Source: Bacteroidales bacterium
GTDB lineage: Bacteria > Bacteroidota > Bacteroidia > Bacteroidales > JAADJA01
Direction: 5' to 3'
DNA: 64,000 nucleotides
Assembly: GCA_020052415.1 (NCBI GenBank)
Contig: JAGVPB010000091.1
Coordinates: forward strand, 27,207 to 91,206
Shown here: piece after piece, positions 48,001 through 56,514 of the stretch
Layout of the letters: each line of letters begins with the position of its first letter
Position numbering within the stretch: position 1 is the stretch's first letter
Notes under the pieces: model-generated
The model's database searches: none
The model's input: the letters and a program-made list of their open reading frames with translations, nothing else
Told to the model about the DNA's origin: nothing
Translations under genes and position numbers: made by a program

Positions 48001-48393
48001 TATCCGGACCATTGCCTGGTCTGAACCTCCATAGCTTATATCACAATAATTTAGTATTGTTCCGGCATCCGCATTATTAAAAAGAATTGCACGCCAATCT
48101 CCATTGGCCGGCACAGCCTGGTTGGAAGTAAAAACAATATGGTTCGCAGCTGTACCATTTGCGGTTAGGGTTCCGTTAACCAGAATTCGGAAATTACCGT
48201 TGAAATTGACATAACAGCCAGGCTCAATAATTACTGTTATCAAATCATTAATTATCAGATTACCCGTGATATAATGAGGGCTGTTTGCCAAGGTCCATGT
48301 TTCATTAGCTGAAATCTGGCCACTGTGATCTTCAGCAAGTACAGACAGTGTTAATACAAATGCTGAAAATGGAAGTAAGAGTAGCTTTCTCAT
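45016..48393 (-). CDS. Large right-handed beta-helix protein with T9SS type A sorting domain
   Basis: A 1125-residue secreted protein with signal peptide (about 1-20). Residues about 40-580 hold three copies of one unit with a period of exactly 181 residues, marked by Trp100, Trp281 and Trp462 in FTSNQAVPANGDW, FTSNASVPAPGDW and FTTNQGVPTPGYW, each followed by a CDISYGGS-like strand and NITISNC-type parallel beta-helix rungs. Residues about 620-720 and 720-960 form further beta-domains, and the last 80 residues are a T9SS type A signal (ATVYDLLGQEIAGIKL, ending TQKVFINPK). Likely a surface adhesin or glycan-binding protein. Confidence 0.9.
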   Translation of the reverse strand: MRKLLLLPFSAFVLTLSVLAEDHSGQISANETWTLANSPHYITGNLIINDLITVIIEPGCYVNFNGNFRILVNGTLTANGTAANHIVFTSNQAVPANGDWRAILFNNADAGTILNYCDISYGGSDQAMVRIVGSTNNITISNCLITNSLSYGIQLSTDAANPAISNCTIMNCSTYPLYTRANRAKDITGTMLFFGNNPDAIWVTTGTMETGQWLNHGVPYVLGDGDFTIMDSQVLTIDPGNIIKFDGDRQLIVQGSLTAVGTSTNSITFTSNASVPAPGDWENIYFNAVDYISELSYCHVLYGGSLNGSIYTRNNTYWWVRMLFSEIAYSASYGLYNHTTSTSEVVVCDIHDCNDNPIRTGANSAGRISDYCTFTNNTSNAIRVDGQNITGNWVWADNNIPFIIWGSVILDNGYLVELSPGVEIRFNAGTLFQISGQLIANGEPSNHIIFTTNQGVPTPGYWDRLYFYNANPGTILNYCDISYGGSLYANIEIRNCSGNVTITNSTVKNSLNDGIYIRENSNPLILYTTVTQNSKIGVNIIDACIPVFGSDDTEWNEIFNNTGDELHNGTSDIEAKYIYWGSTYCGDVENYIYDKEDNATLGTVDYTPWIDLGHVQSSSLTEWTGATSTNWNINSNWTNNSPCFSMNVSVPNPPLLKPVISTNEECHDLTIEAGSRLTLNASRSLTVHGNFLMEAGAAGTASFLDNGTFSTEGNTTIQYYVEADRYVYVSSPMTNQTANTFFDMYLWSYDESNDVFNQIYVPEDPLAVGQGFELWSSSLYPPPNPPGTKTVEFIAGTINTGSYNLPVTYSNTGWNLVGNPYPSAVDWDFAGWIKTNLDATVYVWDGVQFLTWNGAVGDLTGGVIPAMQAFFVKANAASPGLTIANSTRLHGVDPYKDEEAENVLELTVTGNGYYDRAFVYFNENATSGFDSQFDGYKLPGLEQAPQLYTTLEENKLKVNAFKEITSGLIVPIGLQVIDETEYTLFVNGFSDFAYSTSVYLEDIKEELLINLAEQNDYTFIASPLDSPDRFLLHFDVTGFDDQPVQPEDMISIYSFGNSIYIKNNDALPMEGNATVYDLLGQEIAGIKLNNSGINKIDLIDVSGYLVVRVNSESGITTQKVFINPK

Positions 48394-48456
48394 GTTATTT
48401 TCAAATTTTAGTTAATATTTTATATTTTTTATCCTTAATTATATCACAAACAGTAC

Positions 48457-48479
48457 TATAACATTACAGGAATGTTATA
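48457..48479. promoter_or_regulatory. Palindromic operator candidate in a divergent promoter region
   Basis: TATAACATT, 5 bases, AATGTTATA: a perfect 9-bp inverted repeat, 64 bp from the beta-helix gene start and 180 bp from the CDF transporter start. Size and spacing suit a dimeric repressor or activator. No regulator gene is adjacent. Confidence 0.4.
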
Positions 48480-48658
48480 CTAAAAAGGTGCTATTTTATT
48501 GATTTTCACATACATTGATTGTTTGAGAAACCTGCAGTTATTAAAAACAATTTCGATTTTTAAATTGTTAATTTGCAGTTACAAATCATGGGATTCTACG
48601 ACAACTGGAAATAAAGGTTATATTTGATCGAATATTTATTAATTAATTATTTTTTCTT

Positions 48659-49573
48659 TTGGATCACCAGCATAATTATCATTCAGGGCGCACAAAAAAC
48701 AAGGGTAAAAAACTGGTTTTAGCAATTTTTCTGAATATTCTCATAACCATAACTCAGGTAATCGGAGGACTAATTTCCGGAAGTTTATCATTAATTTCAG
48801 ATGCCCTGCACAATTTCAGCGATGTGATCGCCCTGGTTATTTCTTATATTGCCTCCGTTTTAATCAATAAGAAACATACTGTCCATAAAACATTCGGCTA
48901 TAAACGGGCTGAAATTGTAGCAGCTTTCATCAATACATTAGCGCTGATTATTGTAGCCGTGTTTTTAGGAATAGAATCAGTAAAACGCTTTTATAATCCC
49001 GAAGTGATCGCATCAATGTGGGTGATCGCTTTATCAATAATTGCAATACTTTTTAACGGTTTCAGCGCCCTTATTCTTAAAAAAGATTCCACGGATAATC
49101 TGAGCATAAAATCCTCCTATCTGCATCTGATCACAGATATGTTTACTTCAGTCGCTGTTTTGACAGGGGGTGTGATTATGTTTTATTTTAAAGTTTACTG
49201 GATTGACGGCGTACTAACTCTTTTAATTGCCGGATACCTTGTTCATAGTTCGGTTCTTTTGCTATCGGAAACATTAAAAGTACTCATGCTCTTTACGCCA
49301 TCATCAATCATAATTGATGACATAAATCAAAAAATATGTGAAATCCCGGAAGTTCAAAACATTCACCATGTTCACGTCTGGCAATTGGATAACAAACAAA
49401 TTCATTTTGAAGGCCATGTTGATTTTACTGATGATATTCCATTAAATAAAGTAAATATCGTGCTCGGAGAAATCAGGTTAATTCTTCATGACCAGTTTAA
49501 CATTGAACACGTTACCCTTCAGCCGGAGTATAATATATGTCACACAAAGGACCTTGTGGGTGAAGGACATTAA
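48659..49573 (+). CDS. Cation diffusion facilitator (CzcD-type zinc efflux)
   Basis: A 304-residue transporter with six membrane helices. Two H-x3-D metal pairs are present: HNFSD in ISDALHNFSDVIAL (TM2) and HLITD in SSYLHLITDMFTS (TM5). A cytoplasmic C-terminal domain carries IHHVHVWQLD. These features fit Zn2+/Cd2+/Co2+ efflux by proton exchange. The start codon is TTG (MDHQHNYHSG, a histidine-rich tail); no ATG is available upstream. It is divergent from the beta-helix gene and convergent with argS (17 bp apart). Confidence 0.92.
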   Translation: MDHQHNYHSGRTKNKGKKLVLAIFLNILITITQVIGGLISGSLSLISDALHNFSDVIALVISYIASVLINKKHTVHKTFGYKRAEIVAAFINTLALIIVAVFLGIESVKRFYNPEVIASMWVIALSIIAILFNGFSALILKKDSTDNLSIKSSYLHLITDMFTSVAVLTGGVIMFYFKVYWIDGVLTLLIAGYLVHSSVLLLSETLKVLMLFTPSSIIIDDINQKICEIPEVQNIHHVHVWQLDNKQIHFEGHVDFTDDIPLNKVNIVLGEIRLILHDQFNIEHVTLQPEYNICHTKDLVGEGH

Positions 49574-49590
49574 GATTGAAAAAAGGCTTA

Positions 49591-51381
49591 TTACATCCTT
49601 TCCGGAACTTGAATTCCCAATAAACCGGCTGAATGTTTTATGATCCTTCCGGTGAACCAGCTCAATATCAGTCTAAAATTAGCAGTATCGCCGTCAACTC
49701 TTTTAAAAATTGGCGTATCCTGGTAATAATGATTAAAACTCTTTGAGAGTTCATAGCAGTAATTTGCAATGAGTGCCGGACTTAAACTTTCGCCTGCATT
49801 TTTAACAACCTGCGGATATTGATAGATTATTTTAATAATTTCTTTTTCCGATTCCAGAAGACTAATTTTATTCAAGTCCAGTATTTTTAAAAAATCTTCA
49901 GGTTCCTGGCCCGCCTTACGAAAAATGGATCTGATCCTGGCATAGGTATAAAGGATAAATGGTCCGGTATTCCCATTGAAATCAATTGATTCCTCAGGAT
50001 TAAACAACATATTTTTCTTTGGGTCAACTTTTAAAATATAATATTTAAGAGCGCCCAAACCAATTATTGCATATAATTCTTCCAGTTCACCCGATGTGAA
50101 ATTTTCAATTTTACCGAGTTCCTCAGTTGTTTTTTTTGCAGTCAGAAACATTTCATCCATCATGTCATCGGCATCCACCACAGTACCTTCGCGCGATTTC
50201 ATTCTTCCCTGCGGAAGCTCAACCATACCATAAGATAAATGAAAGATTATTTCATACCAAACCCTGCCAAGCTTTTTAAGTATCTTTTTTAAAACATCGA
50301 AATGATATATCTGCTCATTGCCGACAATATAAATCATTTTCGCAGGCTTATGATCGTTATACCTTGTCTCGGCAGTTCCAATATCCTGGGTAATGTAAAC
50401 CGAAGTCCCATCGCCCCGCAGCAATAACTTTTCATCAAGGCCATCGCCGGTCAGGTCAACCCAAACAGAACCATCATCCTTCTTAAAAAACACCCCTTTA
50501 TTAAGTCCCTCGTTTATTAATTTTTTCCCGAGCAAATACAAATCAGACTCATAGTCAAATTTATTGAAATCAACACCGAGTCTTTTATATGTTCTGTCAA
50601 AACCTTCCAGCGCCCAACCATTCATCAGGTGCCAGATTTTACGGACTTCATTATCGTCATTTTCCCATTTCTGAAGCAATTCCTGGGCTTCCTTCATTAA
50701 AGGAGCCTGGTTTGAAGCATCTTCCTTACTGTAGCCTTTTTCAACCAGACCGGTAATTTCTTCTTTTAATTTTTGATCAAATAAAACATAGTACTTACCT
50801 ACCAGGTGGTCACCTTTCATATCGGCCGATACAGGTGTTTCACCTCCACCCCATTTCATCCAGGCAAGCATGGATTTACAGATATGAATTCCGCGGTCAT
50901 TTATCAAATTGATTTTAATGGCATTTTTCCCATTAGCTTTCAGGATTTCAGCAATTGAATAACCCAACAAATTATTGCGAATATGCCCAAGATGTAAAGG
51001 TTTATTGGTATTTGGCGAGGAATACTCAACAATAACCGGTGTTGTGTCTTTAATTTTTTGAATTCCGAACTCAATATCATTTACTCCGGTCATGAAAAAA
51101 TCAATCCAATATTTATCTTTGATCAGGAGATTGAGAAAACCTTTGATCACTTCGAATGATTCCAATTCAGTCAAATTACTGAGCAAATAATTTCCGAGTT
51201 CTTCAGCAGTAATCTGAGGAGATTTCTTTGAAAATCTCAAAAGAGGAAAAACGACAACTGTAAAATCACCACGAAATTCCGGATTTGTTTTCCCGATTTG
51301 AATGATTCCGGGATTTATATCATGGTTGTAAAGATTTTTAAATCCTTCAATTGTTATTTGGGTGATCCTGTCTTCAATCAT
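49591..51381 (-). CDS. argS: Arginyl-tRNA synthetase
   Basis: A 596-residue class I synthetase. The Add-1 N-terminal domain is followed by the HIGH motif as PLHLGHIRNN (about residues 131-140). The KMSKS loop reads GRMKSREGT, and the C-terminal DALR anticodon-binding helical domain closes the chain (SAGLLGIQVPERM). It charges tRNA-Arg. A TATTTTTG minus-7 box lies on the minus strand at 51401-51408, 20 bp before the ATG. Confidence 0.96.
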   Translation of the reverse strand: MIEDRITQITIEGFKNLYNHDINPGIIQIGKTNPEFRGDFTVVVFPLLRFSKKSPQITAEELGNYLLSNLTELESFEVIKGFLNLLIKDKYWIDFFMTGVNDIEFGIQKIKDTTPVIVEYSSPNTNKPLHLGHIRNNLLGYSIAEILKANGKNAIKINLINDRGIHICKSMLAWMKWGGGETPVSADMKGDHLVGKYYVLFDQKLKEEITGLVEKGYSKEDASNQAPLMKEAQELLQKWENDDNEVRKIWHLMNGWALEGFDRTYKRLGVDFNKFDYESDLYLLGKKLINEGLNKGVFFKKDDGSVWVDLTGDGLDEKLLLRGDGTSVYITQDIGTAETRYNDHKPAKMIYIVGNEQIYHFDVLKKILKKLGRVWYEIIFHLSYGMVELPQGRMKSREGTVVDADDMMDEMFLTAKKTTEELGKIENFTSGELEELYAIIGLGALKYYILKVDPKKNMLFNPEESIDFNGNTGPFILYTYARIRSIFRKAGQEPEDFLKILDLNKISLLESEKEIIKIIYQYPQVVKNAGESLSPALIANYCYELSKSFNHYYQDTPIFKRVDGDTANFRLILSWFTGRIIKHSAGLLGIQVPERM

Positions 51382-51440
51382 TTTTATTAAGGATTTTGAG
51401 CAAAAATAGATATATTCATGAAATAAATTTTTGGAGTTAA

Positions 51441-51471
51441 TTTGGATAAAAATTTTAAAATTTTATCTTTG
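51441..51471 (+). promoter_or_regulatory. Bacteroidota-type promoter of the COG2403 gene
   Basis: TTTG at 51441-51444, 19 bases, then TATCTTTG at 51464-51471. It places transcription start near 51478 and so rules out the frame start at 51442. Confidence 0.75.
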
Positions 51472-51537
51472 TCACCGTTTCAATATATTTCACAGGAAAC
51501 AAAAGCGAATTTTTTAACAATTAAAAAGGTAATAATT

Positions 51538-52878
51538 ATGAGCAAAAATGTAATTATTATCGGTGCTGCAGGAAGGGATTTCCACAATTTTAACACCTGT
51601 TACCGTGGAAATAAAAATTATAATGTAGTGGCTTTTACAGCCGCTCAAATTCCCGATATCGACGGAAGGAAATATCCGGCTGAACTGGCTGGTGATCTGT
51701 ACCCGGATGGTATCCCGATTTTTGCAGAAGCAGACTTGCCAAAGTTGATCAATGAATTAAATGTGGACGACTGCGTTTTTTCTTACAGCGATGTCCCCTA
51801 TCCAAGAGTTATGGGAGTGAGTGCTGTTGTTAATGCCTCAGGGGCTAATTTCATTTTACTTGGCCCCAAGGATACGATGATTAAAAGTACCAAACCGGTA
51901 ATTGCAGTTGGAGCTGTTAGAACAGGTTGTGGTAAGAGCCAAACTTCAAGAAGGGTTATTGAATACCTGATGGACAAGGGGCTAAAAGTTGTCGCAGTCC
52001 GGCATCCGATGCCTTATGGCGATCTGGTTGCCCAGAAAGTACAGCGTTTTGCCACACTCGAAGATTTGAAAAAGCATAAATGTACGGTTGAAGAAATGGA
52101 GGAGTATGAACCTCATGTAGTTCGGGGAAACGTAATTTATGCAGGTGTGGATTATGAAGCGATTTTAAGAGCTGCTGAACAGGATCCGGATGGATGCGAC
52201 ATTGTCCTTTGGGATGGCGGAAACAACGATTTCCCTTTTTATAAACCCGACCTCAACATCACCATTGTTGACCCTCACCGGCCCGGCCATGAGCTTTCTT
52301 ATTATCCCGGCGAAGTTACTCTCAGGCTGGCCGATGTTGCCGTAATCAATAAAATGGATAGCGCCTCCCCCGAAGGGATCCAAACCGTCAGAGAAAGTAT
52401 CGGTAAGGTTGCCCCACATGCAATTGTTGTTGATGCTGCCTCACCCATTAAAGTTGATGACCCTTCTGTAATTAAAGGGAAAAGAGTTCTGGTTATTGAA
52501 GATGGACCAACGCTGACTCATGGCGAAATGAAATTAGGAGCCGGTACTATTGCAGCTCAGAAATTCGGAGCCAGGGAATTGGTTGATCCAAGGCCATTTA
52601 CAGTCGGTAAGCTGTCGGAGACCTTTAAAATCTATCCCAACATTGGTATTTTATTACCCGCAATGGGCTACAGCGACCAGCAGCTAAAGGATCTTGAAAC
52701 CACCATTAATAATACAGTCTGCGATTCAGTTGTCATTGGGACACCCATTGACCTCAACAGACTGATTAAGATCAATAAACCCAATACAAGGGTTCACTAT
52801 GATCTGCAGGACATCGGTTATCCCGATCTCAATGGTATTATAAAGGAGTTTTTGGATAAATATCAGCTACAGAAATAG
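51538..52878 (+). CDS. Cyclic 2,3-diphosphoglycerate synthetase-like P-loop GTPase (COG2403)
   Basis: A 446-residue protein from the ATG at 51538. Residues 1-115 are a Rossmann-like domain (NVIIIGAAGRDFHNFNTCYR). A Walker A motif GAVRTGCGKS spans 125-134, and later LWDGGNNDFPF and INKMDSA fit a P-loop NTPase. The family includes archaeal cyclic 2,3-diphosphoglycerate synthetase and many bacterial homologues of unknown role. The 32 codons upstream of the ATG overlap the promoter and are excluded. It is monocistronic, closed by a terminator. Substrate in this organism is not known. Confidence 0.85.
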   Translation: MSKNVIIIGAAGRDFHNFNTCYRGNKNYNVVAFTAAQIPDIDGRKYPAELAGDLYPDGIPIFAEADLPKLINELNVDDCVFSYSDVPYPRVMGVSAVVNASGANFILLGPKDTMIKSTKPVIAVGAVRTGCGKSQTSRRVIEYLMDKGLKVVAVRHPMPYGDLVAQKVQRFATLEDLKKHKCTVEEMEEYEPHVVRGNVIYAGVDYEAILRAAEQDPDGCDIVLWDGGNNDFPFYKPDLNITIVDPHRPGHELSYYPGEVTLRLADVAVINKMDSASPEGIQTVRESIGKVAPHAIVVDAASPIKVDDPSVIKGKRVLVIEDGPTLTHGEMKLGAGTIAAQKFGARELVDPRPFTVGKLSETFKIYPNIGILLPAMGYSDQQLKDLETTINNTVCDSVVIGTPIDLNRLIKINKPNTRVHYDLQDIGYPDLNGIIKEFLDKYQLQK

Positions 52879-52887
52879 ATCATGATC

Positions 52888-52915
52888 AAGGCGGCTTTTG
52901 AGTCGCCTTTTTTTT
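52888..52915 (+). terminator. Terminator after the COG2403 gene
   Basis: AAGGCG/CGCCTT stem with a 10-base loop followed by eight T. Confidence 0.85.
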
Positions 52916-52953
52916 AACAAAAAATCAACATAAAGTTATTCCATGCTTTTTTT

Positions 52954-52967
52954 GGGTAAATTTACCC
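52954..52967. promoter_or_regulatory. 14-bp perfect palindrome upstream of pyrB
   Basis: GGGTAAATTTACCC lies 19 bp before the pyrB ATG. TAAATTTA within it differs from the TAnnTTTG minus-7 box in its last base, so it may be both promoter and operator. Confidence 0.35.
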
Positions 52968-52985
52968 CGCAATAATTTATTTGTC

Positions 52986-53903
52986 ATGAAGAACAAAAGC
53001 CTCGTATCTATTCACGATATAACAAAAGATGATTACGAAAAAATATTAAACCTGGCCGAAAAATTTGAAGCAAATCCCAGGCAGAAAATATTGGATAATT
53101 TCGTTGTCGCAACTTTATTTTTTGAGCCATCAACACGTACACGCCTGAGTTTTGAGTCGGCGGCTTCACAGTTGGGTGCAAGGGTAATCGGGTTTAGTGA
53201 CGCATCAACTTCGAGTGTCAAAAAAGGTGAATCTCTTAAGGATACCATTCTCACGGTGAGCAACTATTCCGATGTCATTATCATGCGTCATCCCCGTGAA
53301 GGCAGTGCCAGGTATGCAAGCGAAGTCTCGCCCGTACCCGTAATCAATGCCGGAGACGGCGCCAACCAGCATCCCACTCAATGCCTCCTCGATCTTTATT
53401 CAATCCGGAAAACCCAGAAATCATTGGAAAATCTTCACATTGCATTTATAGGTGATTTAAAATACGGGCGGACTGTTCATTCACTGGTTATTGCACTCAC
53501 ACATTATAATACAACATTTCACCTGGTTTCACCCGTTGAATTGAAACTTCCCAGTTCGGTGAAAAGATTTATTAAAGAGAAAAACCTGGAATATCATCAA
53601 TATACCGAATTAGAAGAAGTAATACCAAAAGTTGATATCCTGTATATGACGAGAATACAGCAGGAAAGATTTGCAGATTCACTGGATTATGAGCGTGTAA
53701 AAAATGCATATATACTTAAGAACAAAATGCTCGAAAATGCAAAGAAAAACCTGAGGGTTTTACATCCATTGCCCAGGGTAAATGAAATAACCGAAGATGT
53801 TGACAGCAACCCTAAAGCATATTATTTCAACCAGGCAAAAAATGGTGTGTTTGTCAGGCAGGCTATCCTTGCAACAATACTTGGTGTTAACATAAGTAAT
53901 TAA
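52986..53903 (+). CDS. pyrB: Aspartate carbamoyltransferase catalytic subunit
   Basis: A 305-residue enzyme that joins carbamoyl phosphate and aspartate in pyrimidine synthesis. The carbamoyl-phosphate site is [17 protein letters not shown] (about 49-65), with [15 protein letters not shown] (about 125-139) and HPLPRVNEI near residue 262. pyrI follows after 19 bp, so the enzyme is likely the allosteric dodecamer. Confidence 0.97.
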   Translation: MKNKSLVSIHDITKDDYEKILNLAEKFEANPRQKILDNFVVATLFFEPSTRTRLSFESAASQLGARVIGFSDASTSSVKKGESLKDTILTVSNYSDVIIMRHPREGSARYASEVSPVPVINAGDGANQHPTQCLLDLYSIRKTQKSLENLHIAFIGDLKYGRTVHSLVIALTHYNTTFHLVSPVELKLPSSVKRFIKEKNLEYHQYTELEEVIPKVDILYMTRIQQERFADSLDYERVKNAYILKNKMLENAKKNLRVLHPLPRVNEITEDVDSNPKAYYFNQAKNGVFVRQAILATILGVNISN

Positions 53904-53922
53904 ACGGTATCAAAATTCCACT

Positions 53923-54429
53923 ATGGCAAAGCAAAATATCCGCATCCAAAAGACCAATATAAAATTGTCGGGATCTGAACGGAAAGAATTAAAAGTCAGC
54001 GCTATCGAGAATGGAACAGTGATTGATCATATCCCACCCCAATCGGTATTTCAGGTAATCCGCATTTTAGGTCTCGATAATATTCCGAACCAGATCATGA
54101 TAGGTACGAACCTGGATAGCCAGAAGTTTGGCAAAAAGGGGATCATAAAAGTGAGTAATAAATATTTCGAAAGTGAAGAAATTAATAAGATAGCATTGGT
54201 GGCTCCTTCTGCTACTCTGATCGTGATTAAAGATTATACGGTCGTGTATAAGGCAAAGGTTGAAATCCCGGACAATATCAAAAAAATTGTAAAGTGTATC
54301 AATCCCAACTGCATTACCAATCATGAAAATATTCCTACGAAATTCATTGTAATTGATAAAGCCGATCTGCAACTGCAGTGTCACTATTGTGAAAAAATCA
54401 CTAAGAAAGAAGTCATGAATTTCATTTGA
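53923..54429 (+). CDS. pyrI: Aspartate carbamoyltransferase regulatory subunit
   Basis: A 168-residue regulatory chain. The N-terminal nucleotide-binding domain has VSAIENGTVIDHIPP, the canonical ATP/CTP-site entry. The C-terminal zinc domain has Cys-x4-Cys (CINPNC) and Cys-x2-Cys (CHYC). The first 25 residues are a basic extension beyond the Escherichia form. It mediates CTP inhibition of PyrB. Confidence 0.95.
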   Translation: MAKQNIRIQKTNIKLSGSERKELKVSAIENGTVIDHIPPQSVFQVIRILGLDNIPNQIMIGTNLDSQKFGKKGIIKVSNKYFESEEINKIALVAPSATLIVIKDYTVVYKAKVEIPDNIKKIVKCINPNCITNHENIPTKFIVIDKADLQLQCHYCEKITKKEVMNFI

Positions 54430-54493
54430 TTACAGCAGGGAAAAAAGCAATTATCGAAAAGGTACTTCTCATAACTAAATCTTTTAAGCAATA

Positions 54494-54586
54494 GATGGAA
54501 TGATGGAATAGTGGAATGATGCTGCTTTAACAATATTCCCTGCCCGTTCCGGTCAGGCGGGCATTTTTCCAATATTCCAATATTCC
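54494..54586. repeat. Inverted octanucleotide arrays around a GC-rich hairpin
   Basis: Left arm: gatggaat, gatggaat, agtggaat at 54494-54517. Right arm: aatattcc, aatattcc at 54571-54586, the complementary type. Between them TGCCCG (54541-54546) pairs with CGGGCA (54558-54563). The unit period is 8. It fills the space between convergent pyrI and the GWxTD gene. Confidence 0.75.
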
Positions 54587-54678
54587 TCAGTTTTTAGACG
54601 TGATTGAAACAAGATACTTCATATTGTTATGGGCACAACATTAAATAAATACATTGCAAATAAATCTTACCCGGGTAA

Positions 54679-56181
54679 TTATCTCGGCAGATCGAAGTAT
54701 TTCTTGGAGTTTCCTCCCCAGGGATCCCTGGTAGCTCCCTGATCAATATCAAAACCCGGATCCACTCTCTGATACAGCATATATTGCCACCTGTAATTTG
54801 ATATCTCCCCGGTAACATCCGAATGCAACAAAGCAAAATCGTTGGTAACAACATCCTTGGTATAGAAAATGAATTTTTTATTTCTCTGGCCGTCCCTGAG
54901 TACATAATAATGCCAGATTTCATAAGGATAGGTTGCGGGTTCATTATAGCTTTCTGAAATGGCGTTGGGCGGCCCGTATTTCAGATATGTTCTTCCACGG
55001 TCAGTTTCAAAGCCCTTTTGAATTTGGGTGGAGTATGCATAATTGACTTTATTCACCTCAGTCAGATAATTAATCCAGGCTTTTTCCGGGCCAATTTCAT
55101 TTCTATCCGTCCAGAATTTATAAAAGAACTTCTGCATTGTCCAAAGATCGGAACTGTTTAAATGCACACTGGCAAAGCTTTTTTCCTGTTCAGTTGAAAT
55201 AGGTTCTAAAAATCGTATAAATTCCATCAGGGTGTCACGATTTCCAATACCCGAAACAAATGTGTTGGTGACATCGAGCTGATTGATATCATCTATTTTA
55301 AGCTGAATTCCAGGGTTGCTTCGCATAAAAAAGGCCCGGTTCAAAGCGATAAGATTATTCTGCTGATCTTTTGCTTCAACTACAATGTAATAATTCCCTG
55401 AAGGAAGTTCGCTTATATTAAATTCGCTGAAAAGAATATTAACGCGGGCTGTTGTCTCCTTTTTATACGAGACATATTTTGAAAGCGGTTTCTCCTGGCC
55501 AACCGGAATGAGATAATAAGAAATCAGATATTTTTGGCCGGCTCCAAGCATTTCCTCTGTCCTGTAAATTTCTGAATAGAATGTGATTTTATTAATCTTT
55601 TCAGGATAAAAAGTAAAAATATAAGGGACGATATCAAAACCATTTTTTGAAAAAATTCCAGGTTCAATCGTTTTTTCATACGAGCTCACCAGCTGTATTC
55701 CGGAGACGGAAATTTTATCAGCCGGGAAATCAATCAAAAGCGGTTGAATATTTACAAAAGGTTTGCCTTTATTGTTTTTATCCCAAATCTGAATTTCGAA
55801 TTCGTAATTGCCACTATCAAGTGAATATCGTTGCTGATCTATAAAATTAAAGTTGATGGCAAGGGTATCATCAAGCAGGGGGCTGTTCAATTCATATTTA
55901 TCGTAATTGATGATTTCAGCGTCTTTCCTGAACAAAAAAATCACCTGGATCGTAGCCTGAAATTTATCGTTCTCATTTTTTACATAATTAACACTCGTAC
56001 CTTCCACTGTCAGATAGGTTTCGATGTAGGGCCCCGTTTCGGGAGATGAAAAAGTCGTATAAGATAAAAAAGCATTTAACCGCTTATTTTCTTTGGCAAA
56101 AGTTTCATTAATTAAAAACAGGAAGAAAATAAAAATCCAAATAATAATTTTGCAACCAACCGAAGTGTACTTTTTTTTCAT
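54679..56181 (-). CDS. GWxTD-domain exported protein
   Basis: A 500-residue protein from the ATG at 56181 (a TTG 7 codons upstream is weaker). Signal segment is CKIIIWIFIFFLFLINETFA. Residues about 25-330 are beta-rich with Ig-like strands. The C-terminal 170 residues are the GWxTD domain: KFFYKFWTDRNE, NYAYSTQIQKGFETDRGRTY and LKYGPPN, then YPYEIWHYY. The GWxTD family is frequent in Bacteroidota and Acidobacteria, without a known reaction. Probably periplasmic or outer-membrane associated. Confidence 0.88.
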   Translation of the reverse strand: MKKKYTSVGCKIIIWIFIFFLFLINETFAKENKRLNAFLSYTTFSSPETGPYIETYLTVEGTSVNYVKNENDKFQATIQVIFLFRKDAEIINYDKYELNSPLLDDTLAINFNFIDQQRYSLDSGNYEFEIQIWDKNNKGKPFVNIQPLLIDFPADKISVSGIQLVSSYEKTIEPGIFSKNGFDIVPYIFTFYPEKINKITFYSEIYRTEEMLGAGQKYLISYYLIPVGQEKPLSKYVSYKKETTARVNILFSEFNISELPSGNYYIVVEAKDQQNNLIALNRAFFMRSNPGIQLKIDDINQLDVTNTFVSGIGNRDTLMEFIRFLEPISTEQEKSFASVHLNSSDLWTMQKFFYKFWTDRNEIGPEKAWINYLTEVNKVNYAYSTQIQKGFETDRGRTYLKYGPPNAISESYNEPATYPYEIWHYYVLRDGQRNKKFIFYTKDVVTNDFALLHSDVTGEISNYRWQYMLYQRVDPGFDIDQGATRDPWGGNSKKYFDLPR

Positions 56182-56514
56182 ACTGAATCGTATTTTTGAC
56201 AAACAACCTGACTGTTAAATATTTATAAAACAAAACAAAAGTAGCCAATATTTTTACAACTGTCAAGCACAAATCAGGATACGGTAATCTTTATTCAGTT
56301 AACGGTAATCAGATAGAATTATTGATACAAAAAAAATACGTTGCTGGTTGCTTGTCACTTGTTGCTGGTTGCTTGCTGGTAGTCGTTTGTTACTGGTTGC
56401 ATATTTGACCAGTCACCAGTTACCAGTTACCAGTCACCAGTAACAAATAGCCGGTAACCAGAATCCTGCACTTGAGAGTACATTCCAAACAGCTATAAAA
56501 ATGCAATTAGTTGA
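56182..56514. other. Gene-free interval containing a heptamer hairpin array
   Basis: A 333-bp space on the minus-strand side of the GWxTD gene. Bases 56182-56340 are AT-rich promoter-type DNA without a clear element. Bases 56341-56466 are the inverted heptamer array listed separately. No coding frame recognised. Confidence 0.6.
56341..56466. repeat. Inverted heptanucleotide array (gene-less)
   Basis: Eighteen 7-base units in one unbroken register. The first eight or nine are of the type ttgctgg, ttgcttg, tcacttg, ttactgg; the last nine are complementary: agtcacc, agttacc, agttacc, agtcacc, agtaaca, ggtaacc. The turn is near 56401-56410. The RNA or single strand can fold into one long hairpin. 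Units match those flanking the four-helix-bundle gene at 58838-59302. Confidence 0.85.

Noticed and set aside
56341..56466. Possible CRISPR array because of the many short repeats
   Set aside because: Units are 7 bases with no spacers of constant length, the array inverts in the middle, and no cas gene is near.
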